Origin: JAZKGA01 sp040386235 | GTDB taxonomy: Bacteria > Pseudomonadota > Alphaproteobacteria > Micavibrionales > Micavibrionaceae | Length of the DNA stretch: 64,000 nucleotides | Reading direction: 5' to 3' | Assembly (NCBI GenBank): GCA_040386235.1 | Contig: JAZKGA010000001.1 | Location: 1,116,001 to 1,180,000 of the forward strand | Part shown: positions 29,544-38,059 of the stretch, piece by piece | Position numbering within the stretch: position 1 is the first letter of the stretch | Layout: each line of letters begins with the position of its first letter | Notes under the pieces: generated by a model | What the model saw: the letters and a program-made list of their open reading frames with translations, nothing else | Told to the model about the DNA's origin: nothing | The model's database searches: none | Made by a program: the position numbers and the translations under genes

Positions 29544-30158
29544 TCACAGATAATGTGTGATCATGTAATGCAGGCCCCAAATGGGAAGGGCAACATGCAG
29601 AAGGGCCAAGGCCATTCCCGCCCACAGCCATACCCCATCGCGTTCTGCCTGGCCGATGCCCAGTAATATAACGGCGACCGACGCCAGCGTATTTCCGAAC
29701 GGAATAGGGGCCAGGATAATAATGGACATCAGCATAATGGCCCAATTCACGATGCCGGATGGCACGCCGGACGGGCGGGCCTTCAGGAATTTAGCGCTGG
29801 CATAGTAAAGGCGACGGGTCTTATTTACGCCTTTGGTAATATGGCGCGCTGGCATTCGTGTGCGGCCGATCTTGGCGGGCAGGCGCACACCGTTATACCC
29901 ACGGATAATCGCCCACGATACGGCCACCATAACACTGCCAAACACCGTGGACTGGCCGGGCAGGGGGGACAGAACAATCGTCAGGATCGCCAGGAAGATT
30001 TGCAGGACGATAAATCCATCGCGGCCGAACAGGTCCAGCATTTCCTGCACCGTTAAAGTTTTGCGCGCGGTCGCCAGGCGCGACAGGCGGCGCATATCGG
30101 TGCTTAAGGATGTGTGGTCATCTGTCCCGGTGGATAAAAAAGGCGGTTTATCTGTCAT
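29544..30158 (-). CDS. ExoD-family exopolysaccharide synthesis membrane protein
   Basis: This 204-residue inner-membrane protein has about four to five helices. ExoD marks are visible: the early GRDGFIVLQIFLAILTIVLSPLPG, the LPAKIGR loop, and the PIPFGNTLASVAVILLGIGQAERDG block. ExoD affects exopolysaccharide production and alkali tolerance in rhizobia, but its biochemical role is unknown. AGGA lies 5 bases before the ATG. The start is 33 bp from the divergent mltB-like gene. Confidence 0.85.
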   Translation of the reverse strand: MTDKPPFLSTGTDDHTSLSTDMRRLSRLATARKTLTVQEMLDLFGRDGFIVLQIFLAILTIVLSPLPGQSTVFGSVMVAVSWAIIRGYNGVRLPAKIGRTRMPARHITKGVNKTRRLYYASAKFLKARPSGVPSGIVNWAIMLMSIIILAPIPFGNTLASVAVILLGIGQAERDGVWLWAGMALALLHVALPIWGLHYMITHYL

Positions 30159-30191
30159 TTCGTCCTATGGCATGGCATAACGTGTCGCAGG

Positions 30192-31178
30192 ATGCAAGTT
30201 GTTATACCCTTCCTGATTGCCGCTTTCCTTTGGATTGGCGGCATGTCACCGGCCCACGCCGAAAGCTTTGACGCGTTCTGTCGGCACCTGATTGCGCAGG
30301 CGCCGCAATATGGCCTAAGTGGCGATTTTGTTGGCAATCAACTGGACGGCGTCGGCCCCCATAAACGGATTATCGAACTTGATCGCGCCCAATCGGGCCA
30401 GCATGGGCAGTCCCGTCGCCTGACCTGGCTGGAATACAGCACAAAAATAGTCACGCCAACACGCATTCGTCAGGGGCGTGCGATGATGGCTGAACATCAT
30501 ACTTTGTTAAACCAGGTTTCCGCCCGATATGGCGTGCCGCCACAATATATCGTGGCATTATGGGGACTTGAGACCAGCTATGGCCAGAATACCGGCGGGT
30601 TCGACGTTATCCAGGCTTTGACCACGCTGGCATGGGAAGGACGCCGCCGCCAGATGTTCACCGACGAATTGATGAAGGCGATGAAAATTCTGAAGGACGG
30701 CCACATCGTCCGTGCGCATTTTAAAGGGTCCTGGGCAGGCGCAATGGGACAAAATCAATTCATGCCGTCTTCTTTCTTCCGCTATGCGGTTGATTGGACG
30801 GGCGATGGTCATCGGGATATATGGCGTTCCAAGGGGGATGTCTTTGCATCAACCGCTCATTACCTGAAGCAAGAGGGGTGGAACAGTGCGATTCGCTGGG
30901 GGCGGGAAGTCCGCCTTACGCGGGCCATTCCAACGTCCTTGACCGGGCTGGATACACAGAAATCTTTACAGTTTTGGGCAGATTATGGCGTAATTGCGGC
31001 AGATGGAAAGCCTTTACCCATTGAAAACATTCAATCTTCACTCTTGATTCCTGACGGACTGGACGGGCCGGTTTTTTTAGTCTATGACAACTTCCGAACG
31101 ATAATGAAATGGAACAGATCGACAAATTTTGCCCTTAGCGTCGGACACTTGGCAGACGCGCTTGCAAACACAAACTGA
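30192..31178 (+). CDS. Lytic murein transglycosylase (MltB-like)
   Basis: This enzyme cleaves the glycan strands of peptidoglycan. The 328-residue protein has a signal peptide (residues 1-23, ending AHA) and an SLT_2/MltB domain with the catalytic Glu127 in WGLETSYG, then GAMGQNQFMPSSF and the DIWRSKGDVFASTAHYL block. There is no lipobox, so it is probably soluble in the periplasm. There is no C-terminal peptidoglycan-binding domain. It heads a plus-strand run of cell-wall genes (rlpA-like and DD-carboxypeptidase). Confidence 0.93.
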   Translation: MQVVIPFLIAAFLWIGGMSPAHAESFDAFCRHLIAQAPQYGLSGDFVGNQLDGVGPHKRIIELDRAQSGQHGQSRRLTWLEYSTKIVTPTRIRQGRAMMAEHHTLLNQVSARYGVPPQYIVALWGLETSYGQNTGGFDVIQALTTLAWEGRRRQMFTDELMKAMKILKDGHIVRAHFKGSWAGAMGQNQFMPSSFFRYAVDWTGDGHRDIWRSKGDVFASTAHYLKQEGWNSAIRWGREVRLTRAIPTSLTGLDTQKSLQFWADYGVIAADGKPLPIENIQSSLLIPDGLDGPVFLVYDNFRTIMKWNRSTNFALSVGHLADALANTN

Positions 31179-31222
31179 CGATCCTTAAAACGACAAGACA
31201 TATCCTTTAAAAAATCCCCGAC

Positions 31223-32293
31223 ATGATATCCCCCTATTTAACGCGCCTTGCACTGCGCGCTTCCCTTAGCATCCGCCACGTAACCCGTGTCGCAGTGATG
31301 GCGTTTCTGGCCGTCAGCCTGACCTCGTGCGCTGAGATTGAGCTGGGCAGTCATTTGTGGAAAGAAACCCCGGGCTATGGCCAGTCAGGTAATTTCAAGG
31401 TTGGCAAACCGTACACAATCGACGGCAAGACATACGTGCCGGAAGAACGCTACAATCACTCAGAAAGTGGGATCGCGTCCTGGTACGGACCTGGCTTTCA
31501 CGGCAAACGCACCGCGAACGGCGAGATGTATAACAGCGGCGAATTAACCGCCGCCCACCGTACGTTGCAAATGCCATCTTTGGCGCGTGTGACCAACCTT
31601 GAAAACGGCCGGTCGATCGTGGTCCGCATTAACGACCGTGGCCCATTCTCACGCGGTCGCGTGATGGATGTGTCGGAACGGGCTGCGGAACTGCTTGGCT
31701 TTAAGAACAAGGGGACCGCCCGCATTAAAATTGACGTGCTGGCGGATGAAAGCCGTCAGATCGCCTCAGCCGCCAAAGCGGGTCGCGATGTAAAAGGATA
31801 CGAAGTGGCCTTAAACAGCCGTACAGCCGATACGCCGCGTGCGGTGCCGGTCACAGCCGTGTCCGCAGAACCTGTGCCAGGTCCAGCGGGCGGCAGCGTT
31901 ATCGCAGCCGTGGAAACAACCGGACGGTTACCTGAAGACGAGCATCCGCCCCCTGGTGGATATCCTGGCGGCACCCCTCAGGCCGGTGCCATTCGCGGTC
32001 ACATGACACAGGGGTTATTTTACCCCGATCAGACAGTCAGCATGAAACCTGTAAGCCCCACGGACCTGTACGTCCAGGTCGGGGCTTTCGGCGATTCAGG
32101 GAACGCACAACGGGCGGAAGAGCGGCTCAGCGGTTTCGGCAATGCCTTTGTTATGCCCGTGCAAGCTGCGGGCAAAACGCTGTATCGGGTCCGTATCGGT
32201 CCTGTCGCAACTGTGGACCAAGCAGATATTCTGTTGGGTAGGGTGGTTGACACTGGCTTCCGAGATGCCATTCTGATTGTTGACCAACACTAA
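31223..32293 (+). CDS. rlpA: RlpA-like lipoprotein with DPBB and SPOR domains
   Basis: RlpA is a septal lytic transglycosylase that acts on denuded glycans. The 356-residue protein has a lipobox at SLTSC (Cys36), the double-psi beta-barrel domain (about 80-175) with GIASWYGPGFHGKRTANGE and INDRGPFSRGRVMDVS, a Pro/Gly-rich linker, and a C-terminal SPOR domain (about 275-355, LYVQVGAFGDSGNAQR) that binds septal glycan. A long stable hairpin lies within the coding sequence at 32054-32086. The pairing with a D,D-carboxypeptidase downstream is common in Alphaproteobacteria. Confidence 0.92.
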   Translation: MISPYLTRLALRASLSIRHVTRVAVMAFLAVSLTSCAEIELGSHLWKETPGYGQSGNFKVGKPYTIDGKTYVPEERYNHSESGIASWYGPGFHGKRTANGEMYNSGELTAAHRTLQMPSLARVTNLENGRSIVVRINDRGPFSRGRVMDVSERAAELLGFKNKGTARIKIDVLADESRQIASAAKAGRDVKGYEVALNSRTADTPRAVPVTAVSAEPVPGPAGGSVIAAVETTGRLPEDEHPPPGGYPGGTPQAGAIRGHMTQGLFYPDQTVSMKPVSPTDLYVQVGAFGDSGNAQRAEERLSGFGNAFVMPVQAAGKTLYRVRIGPVATVDQADILLGRVVDTGFRDAILIVDQH

Positions 32294-32324
32294 ATCTTGT
32301 TAACACATGTTAGGAATACGCATC

Positions 32325-33479
32325 ATGCTGAAGACCATTCGGCAAAAACTCTGTTTTGCTATGATTCTTGCCGGCCTTAGTGCGGGTGCTGTCGCCCCCA
32401 CATGGGCATTGGATGCCGCGACGATAAAGGCGCAACAGGCAATCGTTGTCGATTATGAAACCGGCAATATCCTGTTAAGTAAGAATGAAAACGATCGGAT
32501 GCCAACGTCCAGCATGAGTAAGGTCTTAACGATGTACGTCGTGTTTAAGGCCATGAAAAACGGACAGTTGCAGATGGATCAGACGTTGCCGGTCAGCGAG
32601 AATGCCTGGCGGATGCAGGGCTCTAAAATGTTCGTTACCCTGGGATCCCAGGTGCCGGTTCAAGACCTGATTCGTGGCGTGATTGTCCAATCGGGAAATG
32701 ACGCGACGATCGTTCTGGCCGAAGGGCTGGCGGGCAGTGAACAGGCCTTCGCCTCTTTGATGAATGACGAAGCCAAACGCCTGGGAATGCAAAATTCGCA
32801 TTTTATGAATGCGTCCGGGTGGCCTGATGAGAACCATTATTCGACCGCGAAAGACCTGGCTAAGCTGGGATGGGGCATTATTCACGATTTCCCGGATTTG
32901 TATCAGATCTATTCGGAAAAAGAATACACGTACAACAATATCAAGCAGGGCAATCGTAACCCGTTGCTGTATGCCAATGTCGGCGGCGATGGCATTAAAA
33001 CCGGCCATACCGAAGCGGCCGGTTACGGCCTGATCGGGTCGGGCAAAGGTCCGGATGGCCGTCGCGTGGTATTTGTCGTGAATGGCTATGCCAGTATGAA
33101 TGACCGGTTTGAAGAGACGCCACGCATTCTGGACTGGGCGTTGAAGAATTTCACGAACCAGCGGGTGTTTACCGCAGGCAAACCGCTGACCGATGCCCGG
33201 GTGGTTTTCGGCCACACGGAAAAAGTCTCGTTAAGTGTCGCAAGTGACCTGGTGATGACGTTGCCGCGTTTCCAGACGGGTAAGGTCAAGATGACCGCCA
33301 CATACAAATCCCCTTTGGTTGCGCCGTTAAAAGCGGGGCAGGAAGTCGGGGTGGTCACCCTGGATGCGCCTGGCTTGCCATCACGTAAGGTTCCCTTGAT
33401 CGTGACGCAGGACGTGGATCAGCAAAACATCTTCAGCCGTGCTATCGCCAAGGTGATGGTTCGCTTTGTCGGGCTGTAA
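32325..33479 (+). CDS. dacC: D-alanyl-D-alanine carboxypeptidase (S11, PBP5/6-like)
   Basis: This low-molecular-weight penicillin-binding protein trims the terminal D-Ala of pentapeptides. The 384-residue protein has a signal peptide (about 1-28), the SxxK motif S63-M-S-K66, the SGN motif at 123-125 and KTG at 225-227, then a PBP5-type C-terminal beta domain and an amphipathic C-terminal segment (FSRAIAKVMVRFVGL) that could lie on the membrane. The ATG at 32325 has AGGA 9 bases upstream; an earlier ATG at 32307 has none. The stop is 2 bp from tmk. Confidence 0.93.
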   Translation: MLKTIRQKLCFAMILAGLSAGAVAPTWALDAATIKAQQAIVVDYETGNILLSKNENDRMPTSSMSKVLTMYVVFKAMKNGQLQMDQTLPVSENAWRMQGSKMFVTLGSQVPVQDLIRGVIVQSGNDATIVLAEGLAGSEQAFASLMNDEAKRLGMQNSHFMNASGWPDENHYSTAKDLAKLGWGIIHDFPDLYQIYSEKEYTYNNIKQGNRNPLLYANVGGDGIKTGHTEAAGYGLIGSGKGPDGRRVVFVVNGYASMNDRFEETPRILDWALKNFTNQRVFTAGKPLTDARVVFGHTEKVSLSVASDLVMTLPRFQTGKVKMTATYKSPLVAPLKAGQEVGVVTLDAPGLPSRKVPLIVTQDVDQQNIFSRAIAKVMVRFVGL

Positions 33480-33481
33480 GA

Positions 33482-34156
33482 ATGGCCGGCGTGTTCATCA
33501 GCTTTGAAGGCGGAGAAGGGGCAGGTAAAACCACCCAGATCAAACGTATTGCCGAGGCCCTGACCGCACAGGGTCACGAGGTTGTTACAACCCGTGAACC
33601 CGGCGGAACGCCAGAGGGCGATAAAGTCCGCAGCCTGCTGGTCAACAGTGACGGCGGCAATTGGTCGCCAGAAGCCGAAGTTATGCTGTTTTTCGTGTCA
33701 CGGGCCATGCATGTGCGCGACCTGATTATCCCTGCATTGAATGCGGGCAAGATCATCCTGTGTGATCGCTTTACCGACAGTACACGCGTGTATCAATGTG
33801 CCGGACGTGGCCTGGGTCGTGCGGGCATTGAACAGGTGAAAGAATTCAGTATTGGCATGCTGGAACCCGATTTAACATTGATTATGGACCTGCCGGTCAG
33901 TGCCGGATTGGCGCGCGCAAAATCACGTGCATCAAGCAACGTAGCGGTCGGCAAAGCGGCAGAAGACCGTTTTGAGAATGTCGATATCGCGTTTCACGAG
34001 CGGCTGCGCCACGGCTATCTTGACCTGGCTGCGGAATATCCCAATCGCTGCAAGGTCATCAACGTCGATACCGATTTGGATACAGTCACTGTGCGCTTGC
34101 TATCGACCATTACCACTTATCTTGCCACGCGTGATACACATCTGGCGGTTGGGTGA
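33482..34156 (+). CDS. tmk: Thymidylate kinase
   Basis: This enzyme phosphorylates dTMP to dTDP. The 224-residue protein has the P-loop FEGGEGAGKTTQ (about 8-19), the DR(F/Y) motif in LCDRFTDSTRVYQ, and the LID region RAKSRASSN. It sits 2 bp after the carboxypeptidase and its stop overlaps the holB start (TGATG), so it is translationally coupled to holB, a widely conserved pairing. Confidence 0.96.
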   Translation: MAGVFISFEGGEGAGKTTQIKRIAEALTAQGHEVVTTREPGGTPEGDKVRSLLVNSDGGNWSPEAEVMLFFVSRAMHVRDLIIPALNAGKIILCDRFTDSTRVYQCAGRGLGRAGIEQVKEFSIGMLEPDLTLIMDLPVSAGLARAKSRASSNVAVGKAAEDRFENVDIAFHERLRHGYLDLAAEYPNRCKVINVDTDLDTVTVRLLSTITTYLATRDTHLAVG

Positions 34157-35352
34157 TGTTTGACGGGTTTGAGGATGACGGCGACGTCCCTGACTTAAAC
34201 ACGGCACATACTGTGCCCGCATCTGCACCGCTTACCTCTTTTGGCACGCCGCGCACCACATTTTTTCTGCGTGGGCATGAAGACGTTGAACAAAACCTGC
34301 TGCAACGTGCCGTTGAAAATCGCCTGCCTCAGGCCTTGCTTATTACTGGTCCCGAAGGCGTTGGAAAGGCGACGTTGGCTTTTCGACTGGCGCGTTTTTT
34401 GCTGTCTGGCCGTGGTCAGGCGGCGGAAGACGCAGGCCCCAGCCTGTTTGGCGATGATCCATTACCCGCCGTTCTTCCGACCACGCTGGACGTGCCTGCG
34501 GATGATCCAGCCGTACACCTGATCACCGCGACGGCCCATCCTGATTTGATGGTGATTGAGCGTGAGGTGAATGCCGAGAAGGGGACGCAAAAGGCCAGCA
34601 TCGGTGCCGGACAAATTCGCGGCATTGCCGATCTGCTGCATCTGCGCCCCGCAACCGAAAATGGTTGGCGCGTTATTATTATTGACGATGCCGACACGAT
34701 GACGATTGAGGCACAAAACAGCCTGTTAAAAATGTTGGAGGAGCCACCGCCACGTACCTTAATCATGCTGATTGCGCATCGACAGGGCCAGCTGCTTCCG
34801 ACCATTTATTCGCGTGTGCAGAAAGTCCGAATGGATCATATATCACGCGAAGATTGCCTTTCTGTCCTGACCCATGATGGGAACTGGTCGCAAATTTCGA
34901 CCGAAATGCAGAATATATGCATCATTTTGGGCAACAGGACGCCCGGACAGATTTTGCGTTTATTACCGGTTATTCAGGCGGACGGCTTATCATTATTGCT
35001 GGATGACATGCAGAAATTTGATCACAATCCACCAGCCCACATGCCAACGCTGATTGAGCGAGCAGGGGGACAGCAGGGCGCAGATATGCCAATGTACACG
35101 CTGTTTGAACGCCTGTTGTTACGCATGGCGCATCTGGCAACCGTTCAGGGACACCATAACAGCCGACCTGCCGCGAACCTGCCGCCAGTCCTGCAGACAA
35201 TGTATGACCGCCTGCGACAACGGCAGACACCGGGGTCTTTACTCAAAACCTATGACCAACTGGACAGCGTGTTTTCCAAAACGCGCCAGCAAAACCTGGA
35301 TCGCCGGGCCAGTGTCGCCACGGCTCTTTCCATCTGGCGCGGAAACGGTTAA
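34156..35352 (+). CDS. holB: DNA polymerase III delta' subunit
   Basis: This is the clamp-loader subunit of the replicative polymerase. The 398-residue protein has an N-terminal RecA-like domain with a P-loop-like GPEGVGKAT, the sensor region IIIDDADTMTIEAQNSLLKMLEEPP (which includes the family's LLK.LEEPP block) and the SRVQK motif. It uses the ATG at 34156, or possibly the GTG three bases earlier. The gene directly follows tmk and precedes tatD by 9 bp; metG, often found between them in Alphaproteobacteria, is absent. Confidence 0.94.
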   Translation: MFDGFEDDGDVPDLNTAHTVPASAPLTSFGTPRTTFFLRGHEDVEQNLLQRAVENRLPQALLITGPEGVGKATLAFRLARFLLSGRGQAAEDAGPSLFGDDPLPAVLPTTLDVPADDPAVHLITATAHPDLMVIEREVNAEKGTQKASIGAGQIRGIADLLHLRPATENGWRVIIIDDADTMTIEAQNSLLKMLEEPPPRTLIMLIAHRQGQLLPTIYSRVQKVRMDHISREDCLSVLTHDGNWSQISTEMQNICIILGNRTPGQILRLLPVIQADGLSLLLDDMQKFDHNPPAHMPTLIERAGGQQGADMPMYTLFERLLLRMAHLATVQGHHNSRPAANLPPVLQTMYDRLRQRQTPGSLLKTYDQLDSVFSKTRQQNLDRRASVATALSIWRGNG

Positions 35353-35361
35353 AACAAAGCC

Positions 35362-36165
35362 ATGTGGATCGACTCGCACACGCATTTGAACAACGCCAAA
35401 CTGGCCGAATATGGCACTGTCAGCCAGGTTGTCGCGGCAGCTAATCAGGCTGGCGTGCAAGGCATACTGACCATCAATTGCCGCATGCGTGATGAATTTC
35501 CTGAAGTGGTCGGTATTGCCAACGCGCACCGCAATGTGTGGTGCAGCTTGGGCACGCACCCGCATGATGCTGGGAATGCTCAGGAAAAAACGGTGACGAC
35601 CCAGGATATCATCGACTTGGTCAACCAGAACAAAAAGGTTATCGGGCTGGGTGAAACGGGTCTGGATTACTTTTACACGCACAGCACGCCGGAAGATCAG
35701 GCGACATCGTTCCGCAAGCATATCCATGCGGCGATCGCATGCGACCTGCCGTTAATCATCCACGCACGCGATGCGGATCAGGATACAATTCAGATATTAA
35801 GAGAAGAGGGGGCGGGCGTAAACCCACGCCTGCGCGGTGTTATGCACTGCTTCTCCAGCACACGGTGGATGGCGGAACAAGCCCTGGATATCGGTTTTTA
35901 TATTAGCCTGTCCGGTATCGTCACTTTTCCGAAAAGCACGGATCTGCAAAGTATAGCGCGCGATGTGCCGGTTGATCGGTTGCTGGTTGAAACCGACGCG
36001 CCGTATCTGGCGCCTATGCCCCATCGTGGCAAAACAAACCAGCCGGCGCTTGTAACACATACAGGCGCCTATGTCGCGGACCTTAAGGGGATGAGCGTGT
36101 CAGCCATGGCGGCGCAAACCACGCAGAACTTCTTCACCCTGTTTAATCGGGCGAAGGACGCATGA
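35362..36165 (+). CDS. tatD: TatD-family metal-dependent hydrolase
   Basis: This TIM-barrel hydrolase (267 residues) shows SHTHLN at the N-terminus, GETGLDYF, PLIIHARDAD, MHCFSST and LLVETDAPYLAP, which together supply the metal ligands of the family. TatD proteins have 3'-5' DNase activity and other proposed roles. The ATGA overlap with the next MBL gene marks co-translation. The order tmk-holB-tatD-MBL is conserved in Alphaproteobacteria. Confidence 0.94.
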   Translation: MWIDSHTHLNNAKLAEYGTVSQVVAAANQAGVQGILTINCRMRDEFPEVVGIANAHRNVWCSLGTHPHDAGNAQEKTVTTQDIIDLVNQNKKVIGLGETGLDYFYTHSTPEDQATSFRKHIHAAIACDLPLIIHARDADQDTIQILREEGAGVNPRLRGVMHCFSSTRWMAEQALDIGFYISLSGIVTFPKSTDLQSIARDVPVDRLLVETDAPYLAPMPHRGKTNQPALVTHTGAYVADLKGMSVSAMAAQTTQNFFTLFNRAKDA

Positions 36166-36986
36166 GCGGCCGTAACGGCGGCGAGATTGTCATCCTGGGA
36201 TGCAGTGGATCCGGCGGCGTGCCGCGCAGCGGGAACGACTGGGGGATTTGTGATCCAGCCAATCCGAAAAACCGCCGGACCCGGCCCAGCATACTGATCC
36301 GCAGCGGTCACAGCAGCGTTGTGATCGACAGTGGCCCTGATTTCCGCGAACAAACCTGCCGCGAAAACATCACACGTATTGACGCGCTAATCTTCACGCA
36401 TGTTCATACTGACCATACGGCTGGCATCGACGATATTCGCCCATATTGGGAAAATCAGGGATTGAAGGATGCTGGCGAAGGCTTCCCGATATTTGCGGAT
36501 CAGGTCAGCCTGGACGACCTGCACCACCGATTTAATTATTTGTTCAGCAGCCGCAGCACGTTGTATCCACGTCGCCTGCACCCTCATGTGATACGTGATG
36601 ACCAGATGGGGCAAGAATTGTCTGTCACCGCTGATTTAAGCGTTATTCCATTCATTCAGATTCACGGTAATAATCAAAGGTCATTGGGGTTTCGGATCGG
36701 GAATGTGGGATACAGCACAGATATGACAGACCTGGATGCCGCGGCCATTAACGTTTTGCAAGGTATTGATACCTGGGTTGCCGATGGGAATAATTATTAT
36801 CAGGAGAAATCCTATGTTCATGCAAATAAAGAAACACTGCTGCGGTTGCAAGCGCAGATCAAGCCGAAGCAGATTTTCCTGACGCATCTGGATCATAAAT
36901 TGGATTACGCGCAGATGAGAGCTGATTTACCTGATGGCTTTGCGCCAGCTTATGATGGATTAGTTATTCCGTTTAAAGTGGATTAG
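36162..36986 (+). CDS. MBL-fold metallohydrolase (PhnP-like)
   Basis: This 274-residue metallo-beta-lactamase-fold protein has the metal motif HVHTDH (in IFTHVHTDHTAGID), the early GCSGSGGVPR, and late ligands in GYSTDMTDL and FLTHLDHKLDY. It resembles PhnP phosphodiesterases, but no phosphonate genes are nearby, so the substrate (perhaps a cyclic nucleotide or phosphodiester) is open. It is the last gene of the plus-strand run; a weak inverted repeat but no clear terminator follows. Confidence 0.88.
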   Translation: MSGRNGGEIVILGCSGSGGVPRSGNDWGICDPANPKNRRTRPSILIRSGHSSVVIDSGPDFREQTCRENITRIDALIFTHVHTDHTAGIDDIRPYWENQGLKDAGEGFPIFADQVSLDDLHHRFNYLFSSRSTLYPRRLHPHVIRDDQMGQELSVTADLSVIPFIQIHGNNQRSLGFRIGNVGYSTDMTDLDAAAINVLQGIDTWVADGNNYYQEKSYVHANKETLLRLQAQIKPKQIFLTHLDHKLDYAQMRADLPDGFAPAYDGLVIPFKVD

Positions 36987-37081
36987 CGCGGATGAAATAA
37001 CCTGTATTAAGGCATTCCCCCGCGCCACCACATCTATTAATTTACATAATATATATTATAACTCTTTTATCCTGCGCCAGT

Positions 37082-37543
37082 CTAAACATTATAAACCAGA
37101 ATACCGTATTGTTTGTTGTGATCATAGCTCGCATCATCAGATACTTTTGTGGAACCATCATGTTTATTAAGGTGCTGGCGCAATTTACCACTCTCAACAT
37201 CTGCCGTAACAATGTAAATATCCTGGTTATCAAACCGGTGCTTTAAAGTTTGGAGCGAGATATTGGTATTGGATTCGGTCATCAGCTTATGCACTTCCGC
37301 AGATGTTGCTAAGCGCAGCTTCGCATCTTGGATTTGATTTGGCTCAATACCCAGATTAACCGTTTCCAGATAATATTCTCTCAGTTCAAACTGCAATAAT
37401 TTTGCAATGCTGGCCAACGAGCCAGACTGGTTATTAAAATAGCGCTTAAATTCGAACACCGGATTTACAGGGTATCTCAGGCCAGGATCAATAGCCTCTT
37501 CATTTCCGGTACTGCCAGGCAATGCTGTCGTTATGAATGTCAT
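37082..37543 (-). CDS. Orphan hypothetical protein in an AT-rich islet
   Basis: I do not recognise this 153-residue protein. It has no signal peptide, membrane helix or cysteine. A predicted helical middle part (about 40-100, with SLASIAKLLQFELREYYLETVNLG) precedes a mixed C-terminal part. AGAAGGAA stands 7 bases before the ATG, so it is probably translated. The gene and its flanks (36987-37678) are visibly richer in A and T than the surroundings and split two conserved clusters, which suggests acquired DNA. No mobility gene or repeat is visible. Confidence 0.6.
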   Translation of the reverse strand: MTFITTALPGSTGNEEAIDPGLRYPVNPVFEFKRYFNNQSGSLASIAKLLQFELREYYLETVNLGIEPNQIQDAKLRLATSAEVHKLMTESNTNISLQTLKHRFDNQDIYIVTADVESGKLRQHLNKHDGSTKVSDDASYDHNKQYGILVYNV

Positions 37544-37678
37544 TTTATGTTCCTTCTAATTTTCTAATGGATATACATACGATATTATGTAATGTCAATA
37601 ACTTTATTGCGATAACATATTCGTGATTGTTAAGATAAAGCGTTTCATCGTCGCGAAGAGTTATGATATGTAGTTTTC

Positions 37679-38059
37679 ATGAAAACTGTTGACCACACAA
37701 ACCCAATGATTTCCGCTCTTGATCTGCGTAAGCGCGCCACAGAAATCGGCTTTGAATACGCGACTCTTCTGGATGTCTGCGATAATATTGCCGATGAATT
37801 GAATGAGTTACGGGACGCATTAGCACGCAATAATCCTCAACACATTCAAGAAGAGATTGGCGATGTCTTGTTCGCAGCCGTCAATATTGCTTATCGGTGT
37901 GGCGTTTGCCCATCCGAAAGCTTGGCATACAGCAATGAAAAGTTTAAGGCGCGTTTTGATCTGCTGGTGAAAGAGATAGCGTCTCGTGGAGTTCAACAAT
38001 CACAGCTTTCTTTGGCCGACATGCACCCTATCTGGCGTGAAATCAAACAGAAGAGCTAA
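37679..38059 (+). CDS. mazG: Single-domain MazG-like nucleotide pyrophosphohydrolase
   Basis: MazG hydrolyses nucleoside triphosphates to monophosphates. The 126-residue product matches only the C-terminal half of a standard two-domain MazG (about 260-270 residues): RKRATEIGFEY, IADELNELRDAL, EEIGDVLFAAVNIAY and NEKFKARFD. The acidic metal ligands (E and D in these blocks) are kept, so it may be active. It converges on hflX; the two stop codons share CTAA. In related genomes mazG usually follows hflX on the same strand. The start has only a weak ribosome site. Confidence 0.85.
   Translation: MKTVDHTNPMISALDLRKRATEIGFEYATLLDVCDNIADELNELRDALARNNPQHIQEEIGDVLFAAVNIAYRCGVCPSESLAYSNEKFKARFDLLVKEIASRGVQQSQLSLADMHPIWREIKQKS

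Noticed and set aside
29406..29544. tRNA-Ser as an integration site for a mobile island
   Set aside because: No integrase and no repeated tRNA 3' end were seen nearby; the surrounding genes show no phage or plasmid features.
36985..37024. GCGCGG ... CCGCGC inverted repeat after the MBL gene as a terminator
   Set aside because: The loop is about 28 bases and no T-tract follows, so it is not a credible intrinsic terminator.
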